64,000 nt of DNA, from positions 16,355,317-16,419,316 of the forward strand of contig NC_055996.1 of assembly GCF_018446385.1 (NCBI RefSeq), read 5' to 3'. Made by a program: the position numbers and the translations under genes. Shown one piece after another: positions 53,274 through 64,000 of the stretch. Numbering within the stretch: position 1 is the first letter of the stretch; the number at the start of each line of letters is the position of its first letter. The stretch is from Zingiber officinale. Its lineage: Eukaryota; Streptophyta; Magnoliopsida; Zingiberales; Zingiberaceae. The notes below the pieces were generated by a model. It saw only the letters and a list, made by a program, of their open reading frames with translations, did not search any database and was not told the DNA's origin.

Positions 53274-55205
53274 ATGCCCACCGTTGCTGTGAGTATTAAG
53301 ATTTGAGTGCTGACATTATTCATGCCATAGATCAGATTGTTGAGTAACGTTTAAAAAGAAATTTAATGCAGGCAATGCATCATAGTTTTGATAAATTGAT
53401 AATTCCAGTTAACTTTATTGATTATTTTTAGATGATCAATTTGATTTCATAGAAGTATTTTATTAGTCATCAGAATAAATCAGGAAGCGCAATGATCCGT
53501 ATCTTTTGGTTACGTCCTCCTTTCTATTTGGAGGAAAAATTCTTATAAATACACCATAGTCCTGATATTCGAACCGCGAATAACTGAGTGATAATCTAGA
53601 TGTCCTATCACGATACCATAGCCCCGGGACATCATAACAAATAAGAATAATTTTTTATAGATAATTAATTAAAAAAAATAATAAATCATATTAGTTTCAT
53701 TGACTAATCTTAGGATGATCTATTTAGTTCCATAGAATTTTTTTACCTGTCATTAAGATAAATATGGAAGTACTCGTGATAAATAGCTAAGAAAGCTAAT
53801 ATCCTTTAATTGAACGTCTTGGAGTAAAATAAATTAATCTAATAACTTTAGAGTGATATCACTCAATTTATCCTAATTATTGATTCTAAAATTTCGTAGA
53901 ACTCACTTCATAACCAAACATAAGCCGGATACATGGCTAAACAATTTTAAAAACAATTATTTGATATAAAATTGTATATGATTTTTTATATAAAAATATG
54001 AGTTATAGATGAAATTTGAGAACTATAATTTCTGTAAAAAATTTATTTAAAAATTAATAAAAATTAAAAGGAAATGAAATCAGATTTATATAAATAAAAA
54101 TAGAGATTTAACATGAAATTATTAATTCGTTTTAAAAAATTAAGACTGAATTTAAAATAAATTTGATATAAAATTATATTTAAATTTTTATAAATAAAAA
54201 TAATTATCGATTATAAATTGAATTTGAGACCGTATAATTTCTTTTTTAAAAAATTTAGAATGTAATGAAATTTTATTATTGGTTAAAAATTAGTAAAAAA
54301 TAAGAAAAATTTTGAAATGAAGGAAACTCATCTCTAAATAAAATTAAAGACGACACGAATTTATATTTTATATTAATATTATATATTTTAGAAAGTACTA
54401 TATTATGTCGGCGTTATGTTAGATCTGATTGATTGATTATGTAAATAATTTGGGTAAATTATGAGTTTTGGATGGATGACTAAATTTATTCAGGATACCA
54501 AATAATTTTTACTATTATACGAGTCTATAAAGTTAATTTGGTGATAGGTTATAAGTTGATTCGTAATTTATCTTTTTTTATATAATTTAGAGATAGAGAA
54601 TTGGAGTTCTTTCGAGACGGATAGTTGAGTAGTGTATGGTGTTATCACCGTGGGGGTATGAGGATTAAATCTCGGCTAGTAGCCAATTGTCTGCCCTTTC
54701 TCATGTGCTATTCAACTACCCAAGGTTAGCAGTCATCCGTGATTTACCTCTTTCGTATTAGCCGGGGGTGGGTTGTTGGAGGGGTAAGCGAATCGCCTTT
54801 TGCTACCATAAATGCAGAGAGTTGTGGTGCATTATTGAGAATAGTTCTTCTTAAAGGGTAATGTCCATGATAATACTGGCCGTCAGGATGGGTCATCAAG
54901 TGTACTTCCTCAATTTATCCTAATGACCGGTGGAAAACTTCAATGGAGCCAGGCAGGTCGCTCCAGGTTCAATGTTACCTAACTTAGTTAATCATCATTT
55001 TTTAGAGATGGATATGGACACCCGGGATGAGCATAATCACCTTTTGCTATAATGATACAGTAAATTTATACCCCCGGGGTAATGCTGCAGGGGTTAAGCT
55101 TTTCAAGCGGTTAACCAAGTATTTAAGGGTCAAATCCCAACAATGAGATACTGTAGGGATTTTCCTTCAGTGAGATGCCAACTTTAAGAACATTGACCAC
55201 TTGGA
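53274..55205. other. AT-rich intergenic region with SINE-like traces
   Basis: No coding region. About 53,560-53,660 and 54,600-54,780 contain phrases such as TCGAACCGCGAATAACTG and GGATTAAATCTCGG, which loosely resemble internal promoter boxes of tRNA-derived elements. About 54,900-55,200 is repeat-like. All weak. Confidence 0.3.
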
Positions 55206-55610
55206 TGTTGGATCGGAAATTCACTAGAGAGAGAGAGAGAGAGGGGGGGGGTGAATAGCGATCGTCGAAAAACTCAATCTAAACTTTAAGTTACGTAGCA
55301 GAAAATGGAAGCAAAAGAAAGCAATGCTAACACAAGTTGGTTTTACTTGGTTTGGAGCCTTTGACGACTCCTACTCCAAGGCCCGCACTCGTCGAGTGCT
55401 TTCGTTGGGCAATCCATTAATAGTTCGAAAGGTTACAAATTAAGTATAGGAACTATATATAAAAATTATCGAGAATAAGAAACTAAGTAAAGCTAAAGTC
55501 CGGTTGTCGGTGGAGTGCGGGAGCCTTTTCGGAGCATCGAGTAAGAAAGAAACTTGTAGTAGTTGTTGTTCTGAAGCTCCAAGTCGAAGGCCTTTAAATT
55601 GTCCATTCCG

Positions 55611-55776
55611 GGCGCTTAGAACGCCTCTGGGCGCCTAGACCACGTGGCTCGACCAATCGACGCTCTCTACATAGGCTTGTAGATGATTTTTCAGGTCCGG
55701 GCGCCTGGACTGAGTCCGGACGCTCGGACCACCTGGGCGCCCACGGCTCCATCTGGATGATCCTGGTCCAGGCGCC
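55611..55776 (-). promoter_or_regulatory. GGCGCC palindrome array in LTR U3
   Basis: GGCGCC or one-base variants start at 55,611, 55,630, 55,700, 55,718, 55,736 and 55,771. Several are in GGGCGCC context. The array adjoins the TATA-like box at 55,591-55,598. Confidence 0.5.
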
Positions 55777-56103
55777 CGGACCCCTTTTCTTCAGCTTATC
55801 CTCCTGCAAGAAAAGATTAGTTTAGGCAATCAAAAAATATATTTTACCCTGTAAAACAGAGTTAGCATAACATAATAAAATGGGAGTATTAATTAGATCC
55901 TGTCTTCACGAGACCAGAACCTAGTCAAGATCTCAACTTAGGTTTTCCAAATGAACTTAAGTTGGATCAACACCTACAGTTCCCTCAACGGGGAACGCGC
56001 CCTCACTAGATCTCTCCTCCAGTTGCTTACCTTCACTTACCACTTGCAGTCACTTGACTTGCCTCTGACCCACCAAGTCTTTCTGCCAGTTGTCAAGTCT
56101 GCA

Positions 56104-56255
56104 GACCCAACTGGACTTCTGTCGATTGTTAGGTCCCAGGGACCTAACCGGACTTCCTGCCAGATATCGGGCTCCGCGGACCTATCTAGACTTCCCACTA
56201 GCTATTGGGCCCGACGGACCTAGCTGGATTTCAACATGGTGTCAGGTCTCTCAGA
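56104..56255. repeat. 37-38-bp minisatellite inside the LTR
   Basis: Units anchored by GACCTAACCGGACTTC-like sequence start at 56,104, 56,141, 56,179 and 56,217. Confidence 0.7.
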
Positions 56256-56363
56256 CCAGTAAACTTTTGCACACTTGGTAAAGTAGTTAGACAAACAATA
56301 CATCTAACTTTAACCTATTTGTCATATATCAAAACCAGATTATTAGTGTAACTTGCAATAACA

Positions 56364-58389
56364 ATATCTCTCTTTTTATGTATTGACAACCTGAGTTAAA
56401 ATTTGGAAAAAGATATAATAAAGTAATAAAGTAGATAATGCAGCATTAAGCATGAAATTTTAAAATGGGTTGATTTTTTCTAACCTAATCCACTATCCTC
56501 CCCCTTTGACATACATCAAACAAGATAAATGTATAGGGCATAAATAAAGATTTAACAAAGAGAATTTTTGCAACCTTAGTTTTTCAAACAAGGTTTCAAA
56601 CAATGATGTTAAGAACTTTTAATAGTTATAAAAACTAGTGTTTGAAAACCTAACAACTTCAAATAGAAAATGCTTATCTTTTAAAAGAAAAATTTTGGAA
56701 GTAATGTTTTAAAAAAAAACTTTACACAGGTAAAGACTCAGGTTTATTATAGTGAAGAATAAAAAATTTAAAGTAATTTGAAAGTAATCTTTTTAAAATT
56801 TATAAAAGATTTTCAAATAAGTTCAAAGAATGTAAATATTTTTCAAGAGAGTTTTCAAAAAAGTATTAAAAACATGTTTAAATGCATAATTTAATAAGTG
56901 ATTTTCAAAGGATAAGTTAACGCAGTTTTTAAAAACACTTTCTAAGTTATCCATTTTCAAAGTAATTTTTTAATTTTTAAAAAGTTTAGTCTCTTTAGAT
57001 TTTTAAATTTTGAAACATTGCAATAATTTTGAAAAATATTTTCAAAGAGAAGAAAATTAATTTTGAATTATTTTATATTTTTCAAACAAGATTCAACATC
57101 ATGTTATAAGAATTATTATATATTTTTAGGCAAATTTTAGACGAGTTTTTTCAAATCGATGTTTCAAAGAAATTTAGCAAATTAATTTTGAAAATATTAT
57201 CAAATGTATTTTAGAATAAAGTAAAAATATTTTTTAAAATAATTTTGAAGAAAAATTTTTTATGAAAGATTTTCAATGTAAGTTTAAAAATAAATTTAAG
57301 GTAATTTTATAGAAAATATTTAAGAAAGATTTTCAAAGTGGAAGAAAAAATTTCCAAAAAATGATTTGATTTTTTCAAAAACTTTCTCAAAGTAAAATTT
57401 TTTTCATAAGTTGCAGTTTTTTTTTTAAAAAAAATCCACATCAATGTTTCAACATATTTTCAAAATAATTGAACTCTTTCTCCCCCTTAGGTTAACACTC
57501 CCCCTTAAATTATACTAGGGTTTAAACATATTAAATTGAACACATTTTTAAGGCCCTTGCTACCCCTTAACCTAGCACCTTCTAGTTATCTTTGTTAGCA
57601 ATAAGGATTTTTATTTTAATGTCTAGGGAATTTACTATTTTTAACACAAATGTTCATCAAATATATTATTTACACCTTATTATGATTGTTCACTTAAGTT
57701 TGATTAATCATTAATAAAAAAAGTAACCTTAGATTTAGGTGTATTAAGTTAAAATTAAGTTTTAGGTTAAATGAAATAATTTATTATTAATTCAATAATA
57801 GTTAATCATTATTAATAATTTATTGATTAACTTTTACTTGACTCAATTTAATAATTTAATACTTATTTGATTAAAACAACTTACATTTCATATTAACTGA
57901 TTGAGTTAATTGACTAATGAATGAAAGTATTTGTTTTAATTTTAAGTTTTGATTAAGTTTAACTTAAACAAATTATTGATTAAAGTTAAGTTAGGATTAA
58001 CTAAGTTGTAAATTTGAATTAATTCAAAGTTAAATTTGTTAAAGTTAGTAAACAAGTTAAGATTCAATTTAGGTCAATCTTTAATTAATATAAATTATGA
58101 TTAAATTAAAGTAAAGTTAAGATTTTTTATTAACGTTGAAATCAAAATTGATTAAGTTAAATTAAGGTTAAGCATTAATTAACTTGTAAACTCAAGTTTG
58201 ATTTAAAATGCATTGAGTAAAGTTAGTGTTTTAATTTGATTAAATTATGGTATATATCAAGTTAAGTAAAATCTTAAATAATCTTAGACTAAATAATTAA
58301 ATTTTAATTATTTACTTATTAATTTTTTAATTGGGTTTAAAGTTTAAGAGGATTGAATTTTGATCATTTGTTAATAAAGATTTAAGTTT
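56364..58389. other. AT-rich internal region of the copia element
   Basis: Starts with GACAACCTGAGTTAA and, at about 56,500, TCCCCCTTTGACAT. Similar phrases occur just inside the LTR at 62,442-63,438. It then becomes AT-rich, with AAGTTAA-type monotony from 57,600. No gene. Confidence 0.5.
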
Positions 58390-59870
58390 TAAGTTAAGTG
58401 TTTTTTCTTAAAGTATTTTTTTTTAAAAACAAAATAAAGGATTTTAAATGAATTTTTAAAATAATTTTAAAAGTATTTTTAAAAGAATTTTTTAAAATAA
58501 ATTTAAAAGGATTTTTAAAATATTTTTTAAAGGATATTAAAAATCATTTTAGAAAGTATTTTTGAAAGAATTTTTAAAATAATTATTAAATTATTTTCAA
58601 AAGAATTTTAAAAATCAAATTTAAAAGGATTTTTAAAATAATTTTTAGAATATGTTTTAAAAGGATTTTGAAAATAATTTTTAAAACAATTTTCAAAAGG
58701 ATTTAAAAAATAAATTTTGAAAATAATTTTTTAAAATAATTTTTAAAGTATTTTTTAAATAATTGCTTAAATAATTTTAAAAATAATTTTAAAAGGATTT
58801 TTAAAAGAATTTTTAAAGGTTTTTAAAAAGAATTTTTGAAAATAAATTTTAAAAGGATTTTGAAAATAAATTTTTAATGAATTTTTTGATTAATTTTTAA
58901 AATATATTTTTAAAAGATTTTAAAATGATTTTTAAAGGATTTTAAAATAATTTTTAAAAGATTTAAAAAAAATTAAAGGATTTTTTTTTAAATTTAAAAC
59001 GATTTTTAATATAAATTTTGAAAATAAATTTTGAAAATTTTTTAAAAATAATTTTTAAAATAAAATTAAAAAGGATTTTGAAAATAAATTTCTAAAAGAT
59101 TTTTAAAATAATTTTTAAAGGATTTTCTAAAAAATTTTAAAATAATTTTTAAAAGGATTTTTAGAAGAATTTTTAAAAGGATTTTTAAAATAATTTTTTA
59201 AATAATTTTTTAAAAGATTTTTGAAAGTATTTTTTAAAATAATTTTATAACGGATTTTTAATATAATTTTTATTGGATTTTTAAACGAATTTTTTATAGG
59301 ATTTTTAAAATAATTTTTGAAGGATTTTTAAATAATTTTTAAAATAGATTTTACAAGGTTTTAAAAATAATTTTTAATGGATTTTTAGAATACTTTGTAA
59401 AAGTATTTTGAAAATAATTTAAAATAAAAATTTTAAATATTTTTAAAAATATTTTCTATAGGATTTTTAAAATAATTTTTAAAGGGTTTTTTAAATAGTT
59501 TTTAAAGGATTTTTATAATAATTTTTATATGATTTTAAAATAATTTTTAAGGGATTTTAAAATAATATTTAAAAGAAATTTTAAATCTTTTAAAATAATT
59601 TTGAAAGGAATTTTATAATAATTTTAAAAATAAATTTTAAAATGATTTTGAAAATAAATTTTTAAAATAAAATTTCAATCGATTTTTTTATTAATTTTTA
59701 AAACAATTTTTAAAAGAATTTTGAAATTAATGTAATATAAATTTTTAAAGGATTTTTTAAAATAATTTTTTAAGGATTTTTAAAATAATTTTTAACGTAA
59801 ATTTTAAAAGGATTTTGAAAATAATTTTTGATAATATGTTAAGTAATATATGTTTATTTAATTTAATCGT
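58390..59870. repeat. Degenerate AT satellite-like tract
   Basis: About 1.5 kb built almost only from variants of AATTTTTAAAAGGATTTTTAAAAT with an irregular period near 20-30 bp. C is nearly absent from the plus strand. No frame of note. Confidence 0.7.
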
Positions 59871-60176
59871 TATTTAATTTTAATTTAATCCTTATTTCAT
59901 TTTAATTTAATTCTTATTTAATTTTAATTTAATTCTTATTTATCTCACTCAGTCTAAGTGTTAAGACAAGGGGATCCTATGATTTTGTGAGATGAGTTAA
60001 ATTATATTTCATGATTTGGTTTAACTTGTGTTATATTCAAGTTTAACTTTAGGTTCAACAAACAAGCATTTTTTGGATAAATTTCTAAGCTATGGTGAGT
60101 CAACTGGACATCATTAGAGTAACGACGTTGATAACCATAATTTTGTTACACTATTTTGAGTCATACATGCATGATT
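59871..60176. other. Repeat-derived noncoding stretch
   Basis: The AT tract gives way to more complex sequence (TATCTCACTCAGTC and onward) with no frame. It may be the remaining copia body or the flank of the gypsy LTR. Confidence 0.35.
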
Positions 60177-61751
60177 TGATGTCTTATTCATAGATGAAAC
60201 TCATATTTACATCACATTTTCATGCATTGTATTTATTCTTAGACTTAATTACAAATTATCTTACTATTGTGTTATTTGATGCTAATATTTTATTTTTATT
60301 TTGCAGGCATCAAAGATCTTGGTTTCAGATTAATATGAACCAAATTTGTGCTCGAATTGGAGTTCAAACAAGACGATCAGGCTTTAGAGTAATTTGGACC
60401 ATCCATCCAAGTTCAAGAGAGATATGAGCTATTCATCGAAGATCTACTCCATCCGAGCCATATGGAAGTAGATCACAGCCATTGATGAAGATCTAGAGCT
60501 TTTGATCTAAATCTGAGATGTTTGGACCATTGATCAAAATGGAGGAATTCTAGATCGTCCGATCAGATTGGAAGTTTATTTAAAAGCCGTGAGAAGCTAC
60601 AGTGATCTAGGTGCTCGGGCGTTTTCTCTTCTCGTGATTTTTCTGTAGTTCACCTTCTTCCCCGTTGCTCTCGTTCACCATTCCAGATCCAAGAGCAAGT
60701 CTTCTCCACCGACGGCGATCTCTGAGTTGCCGACGTTCATCATCCGAGGTCAGAGAGTGGCATAGGGACGTACCCCAATCCGCGAGATTGATTTCTATTC
60801 ACTGCCACATTCCAGATCGAGGGAGGTTCCCAATCTGTGATTTTCGCCATCCAACGGAGCTTGAAGGGAGGTACCCAGGAGTTTCCGATGCCATTCTGAT
60901 CTTCATTCCGCAGTGATACTAAACCGATTTGATTAATCAATTTGGTTAAGCGATTCACATAATTCATCCTCTATTCTTCGAGTGATGAGATTGCCAGCTG
61001 ATTGTGTGCTTGAAGGGAGGTACTTAGGAGCCGTGAACGTCGTCTGATAATAGTTGGGAGCTTGGACATTCTTCGTTGGATGCTTGAAGGGAGGTACTCA
61101 GGAACATTTCTGTGTCACAACAGAGTGAATGGAGTTTGATCTCAGGTTTGGGATGTGGAATTGTTTTGTTTTTGTTTACCTTTGATTTCTAATACCCTTG
61201 CTCAGATTTGATGATCTGATAGCATAGTTTGCAATTTACTTTCTATTTTGAACTTTCCATTTCGTTTACTGAAAATTTGTTTAGTTAGTTATTGAGTTTA
61301 GCAAACCCTTGTTCTGTTCAACTAATCTGTTGTAATTGTGATTGAACTTAAATATTGAATGTTTAGTTGTGCTTTTAATTGTTTACCTCTGTTATATGTT
61401 GTTGATTGTGACTTGATGATCTATCAATTGATTTACTTAATTCAATGATGCATTAAAATTTGAACTTTATTGTTGCTAATATGATGAGATGATAGTGATC
61501 ATGAGAGCTATTTCTATGGATAGGGAGATAGAGTTCCATATTCATTCTGCTGAATTGGCAAGATTAATTTAAAGTTGATATGAAAACCTAAAAATAGATT
61601 TGAATCTAGAATTCACACACATACTTATTAGTTATCCTTGGAAAAAAAAATGACTTGGGACTCCTTAGTACAACTCTTATCTTTAGTTTCAATGGGTTCT
61701 AATCTTTATTAATTTTGAAGTGTCTAGTGACATGTAAAATGGACCACATCA
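60177..61751 (+). mobile_element. 5' LTR of a Ty3/gypsy element (Tat/Athila type)
   Basis: Begins TGATGT and ends ACATCA, which are inverted, giving 1575 bp. Seven bases inside its end lies a tRNA-Asp-like primer site. It contains three dispersed copies of GCTTGAAGGGAGGTAC (60,859, 61,009, 61,082). Short open frames within it are not genes. Confidence 0.65.
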
Positions 61752-61757
61752 AAATTT

Positions 61758-61770
61758 TGGCGCTGTTGCC
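61758..61770 (+). other. Primer-binding site, tRNA-Asp type
   Basis: TGGCGCTGTTGCC matches, with one change, the TGGCGCCGTTGCC site that Tat and Athila gypsy elements use. Confidence 0.75.
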
Positions 61771-61994
61771 AAGGAACTATATCTAGTAGTGTGTGTTTAT
61801 TTTAGATTGTGTATTGGTTGGTTTCCTTTATTTAGCATCTTTATTGATTTTATTACTTATCTTTTTGTATTTCCATGTTGACTTATTATTGAATTGTCAA
61901 GTTCTTTAATGTTCATATATTCATGTATTTGAAACTATATGCTCCTGAGTCTTCTAATATTGAAGTAGTGTAAGAACAAGAGATTTCTTTTAGC

Positions 61995-62441
61995 ATGGAT
62001 CCATATTTTTCAGCATTTTAGAGGTGGAATGGAGAGTCAGTATTTTCAGTTTGAGCATGAATTTTATCCAATCATGGATCAACAAAATAGGTATGAGTTA
62101 TTCTCTAATACTTATAATTCTAATTAGGTGGATCGCTCACATTTAAGGTATGAAAATGCACAAGGACCATTTATTGAGCCAGATCCAGCCTAACAGAATT
62201 CATATGGGTTTCAAGAGAACGATCCTCAATTTGAAGAGTCAACATAGAAAATCAATAAGATTATGCAACAAATGAGAGAACATCAAGAACAACAATTTGC
62301 AAGGATATAGAATATACAGATTCAATTAGATCAAATTGCCTTATCCATCAACCAGCTACAAACACAAAACTCCAGTAGGGAGATGGAAAGTAGAGATTAT
62401 GTTAGGCCTGACCCTACTTCCATTACTTCACAAGAATTTTC
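61995..62441 (+). pseudogene. Ty3/gypsy gag relic with multiple stops
   Basis: One frame runs from ATG at 61,995 (MDPYFSAF) through EHEFYPIMDQQNRYEL, then MQQMREHQEQQFARI and QLDQIALSINQLQTQ to EFSIRS, where the copia LTR begins. It is interrupted by six in-frame stops. Five are TAG and one is TAA, each at a place where CAG or CAA (Gln) would make sense. Gln-rich coiled-coil-like gag. It is cut at 62,442 by the next LTR. Confidence 0.65.
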
Positions 62442-63438
62442 TATTAGATCATAGAGCTCGCTAGAGGGGGGGGATAGCGATAAAAAAAATATCGTAGCAA
62501 AATCGAATCGAGTACGCAACGGAAAAATAAAAGACACAATGCTAACAACACCAATTTTACTTGGTTCGGAGCCTTCGTCGACTCCCACTCTAAGGCCAGC
62601 ACTCGTCGATTGCTTTCGTTGGACAATCACTAATAATTCACAATAAGTACAAGAATTTGTAACAAAGAGATTACTGACAACAATAAAATAAAGACTTAAA
62701 TTGCTGGTTGTCGGAGAAGCTTCACAGCGTAGCAAGAGCGTCTTGGAAGCAGCGTGCACGAGAGCAGACGTAACAGAAGTTCTTGTTCTCAGCTCTGATG
62801 GAGGTCTTCTTTTATAGAAGTGCTCCGGGTGCTTGGATCCGTTTTGGGCGCCCGAACCGTGACGTAGGTCCGGCCAATCAGCGCGCTCCTCGTTGTGACA
62901 GGATAGAGTTTTGCCTTCGGGGCGCCCGGATCGATTCCGGGCGTCCGGACCAACTCCCGGCGCCCGGATCCCTTCCGGGTGCCAAGACCACCAACTTCCA
63001 CAAAGTCCTTCTCCTGCAAGAAAATGTTAGTCCGAGGTAAAATAAAAGTTATACTACCCTGCAAGACAGAAGTTAGCATAATTATAATAAAAGAATAGTA
63101 ATTAAATTCCATCTCACCGAGACCAGAATCTAGTCACGATCTCAATTTAGATTCCCGAAATGGTTCTAAGTTGAATCGACACCTACTGTTACCTCGAACG
63201 GGGAACGCACCCTCACCAAGTCACTCTCCTCCAGTGACTTACCTTAACTTACTTGCCAAACGTCTGGTCAGTCCGTCGACCCGTCTAGACTTCGTGCCAG
63301 CTATCAGGTCAGTCCGTCGACCTAGCTGGACTTCTCTTGCACACTTATTCAAAGTATTAGATCACAACGAGACCAACTTAACCTACTTTTCCATTCATCA
63401 AAACTTGAGTTAGACCATTAGTGTTAATCACACCAACA
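62442..63438 (-). mobile_element. 3' LTR of a copia element inserted in gypsy gag
   Basis: A 997-bp LTR, starting TATTAGATC (TG changed to TA) and ending CACCAACA. The minus strand immediately inside reads AAAAAGGGGGAGAT, a polypurine tract, so the body lies to the right and leaves the window. TATAAAAG on the minus strand at 62,809-62,816. Shares the GACTCCCACTCTAAGGCC block with its relatives. It interrupts the gypsy gag and so is the younger of the two. Confidence 0.78.
62828..62983 (-). promoter_or_regulatory. GGCGCC palindrome array in LTR U3
   Basis: GGCGCC or one-base variants start at 62,828, 62,848, 62,921, 62,940, 62,959 and 62,978. Spacings are 20, 73, 19, 19 and 19 bp. Flanks read CCGGGCGCCCGG, another palindromic form. 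TATA lies 12 bp away. Confidence 0.6.
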
Positions 63439-64000
63439 ATCTCCCCCTTTTTGATGCAATGACAACCTGGGTTAAGTTAGTGAAAAAAATATGCACAACA
63501 TAAGCAAGTATAAGACATGGTTTTTAAGTTAGCATTGTTTTATGTTTGTTATTTTGTTGCTAACTAACTTAAACCACCTAACCCTCCCCCATTGACATTA
63601 ATAAAAAATAGCAAGCACAGAAAAAAATGGCAAAGTAAAAATAAATTTGACAACAAAAATTTTGATAAAGTTTTCAGGTTGATCTGGGGGAGTTAGTTTA
63701 GAAAAAAATAAGTTAGTGGAAAAATAGCTAAGTTTAAGGCAAAAATATAAACTTTGAGATCAGAAATAATTTTCAACATCCTTTAACTTTTTTAAAATAG
63801 CTAAGTTTTTGAAAAATAGATAATATTTTTATCAGAAATATTAAGGCAAAAACTTACTAACTTTGTATGTTTAAATAATGTTGTAAAATTGAGGTAATTT
63901 TCAGAGTATCTTTCAAGAACAAGTTTTGTAAAATTAAACCAATTTTCAAACATAAGTCCAATTTTTAGAAATAAGTTTATGAAAGTCCTTTTCAAAAAAA
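63439..64000 (-). mobile_element. Internal 3' region of the last copia element
   Basis: Polypurine tract, then GACAACCTGGGTTAAG and TCCCCCATTGACAT as in the element at 56,364, then AT-rich noncoding sequence. No gene before the window ends. Confidence 0.55.

Larger units (their letters stand above)
55206..56363 (-). mobile_element. 3' LTR of a copia element
   Basis: Begins TGTTGGATCGG and ends GCAATAACA, 1158 bp, preceded by TTGGA. The minus-strand sequence just beyond 56,363 is a purine-rich tract, so this is the 3' LTR and the body lies to the right. A GA microsatellite at 55,230-55,244 and a G-run follow the LTR edge. TATA-like TTTAAAGG at 55,591-55,598. It shares the GACTCCTACTCCAAGGCC block with the LTR at 1651. 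Confidence 0.72.

Noticed and set aside
58390-59870. CRISPR-like or ordinary tandem array
   Set aside because: Units are irregular in length and sequence, no spacers; nuclear plant DNA.
60194-60916. Two plus-strand frames of 77 and 83 residues
   Set aside because: They lie inside the gypsy LTR and show no protein features.

Overview
This is a plant nuclear genome window. It holds spliced genes with GT-AG introns, two plastid-targeted proteins, and many plant-type retrotransposons. GC-rich first exons next to AT-rich introns suggest a monocot. The LTRs carrying GGCGCC arrays remind me of the ginger order (Zingiberales), but I could not test that.

Layout. Positions 1-26,173 are nested mobile DNA: a solo copia LTR with its own target duplication (22-953), a copia gag and 5' LTR remnant (994-2,941), and a Mutator-like element (MULE) with terminal inverted repeats of about 0.6 kb. 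The MULE outer ends are near 3,269 and 26,173. A 17.2-kb copia insertion of structure LTR-internal-LTR-internal-LTR (3,580-20,742) splits its left repeat and is flanked by AGAGA on both sides. The MULE ends less than 400 bp upstream of the first gene.

Positions 26,558-53,103 hold four intact genes whose exons I assembled with consistent phase. They are the ADP-glucose pyrophosphorylase large subunit (15 exons, 513 aa, +), a PP2A catalytic subunit (6 exons, 306 aa, +), a plastid sigma factor of SIG3 type (7 exons, 591 aa, +) and an ENTH-domain epsin-like protein (10 exons, 483 aa, -). The first serves starch synthesis, the third plastid transcription, the second general phosphosignalling and the fourth clathrin traffic. 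They share no obvious pathway. Intron 4 of the first gene holds a recent copia insertion that lacks most of reverse transcriptase and all of RNase H. Other introns hold remnants of copia, LINE and a hAT-like MITE.

Positions 53,274-64,000 are again repeats: a copia LTR followed by several kilobases of extremely AT-rich degenerate repeat, a Ty3/gypsy LTR with a tRNA-Asp-type primer site and a gag killed by C-to-T stops, and another copia LTR inserted into that gag.

Three observations stand out. (1) All four LTRs of one copia group carry arrays of GGCGCC-centred palindromes just upstream of the TATA box, mostly spaced 19-23 bp. (2) The tandem copia copies differ by a systematic change at CTG and CAG (for example CTG to CG), in patches. 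This looks like a sequencing signature of CHG methylation rather than biological decay. (3) The three-LTR copia is nested inside a MULE repeat in front of a starch gene.
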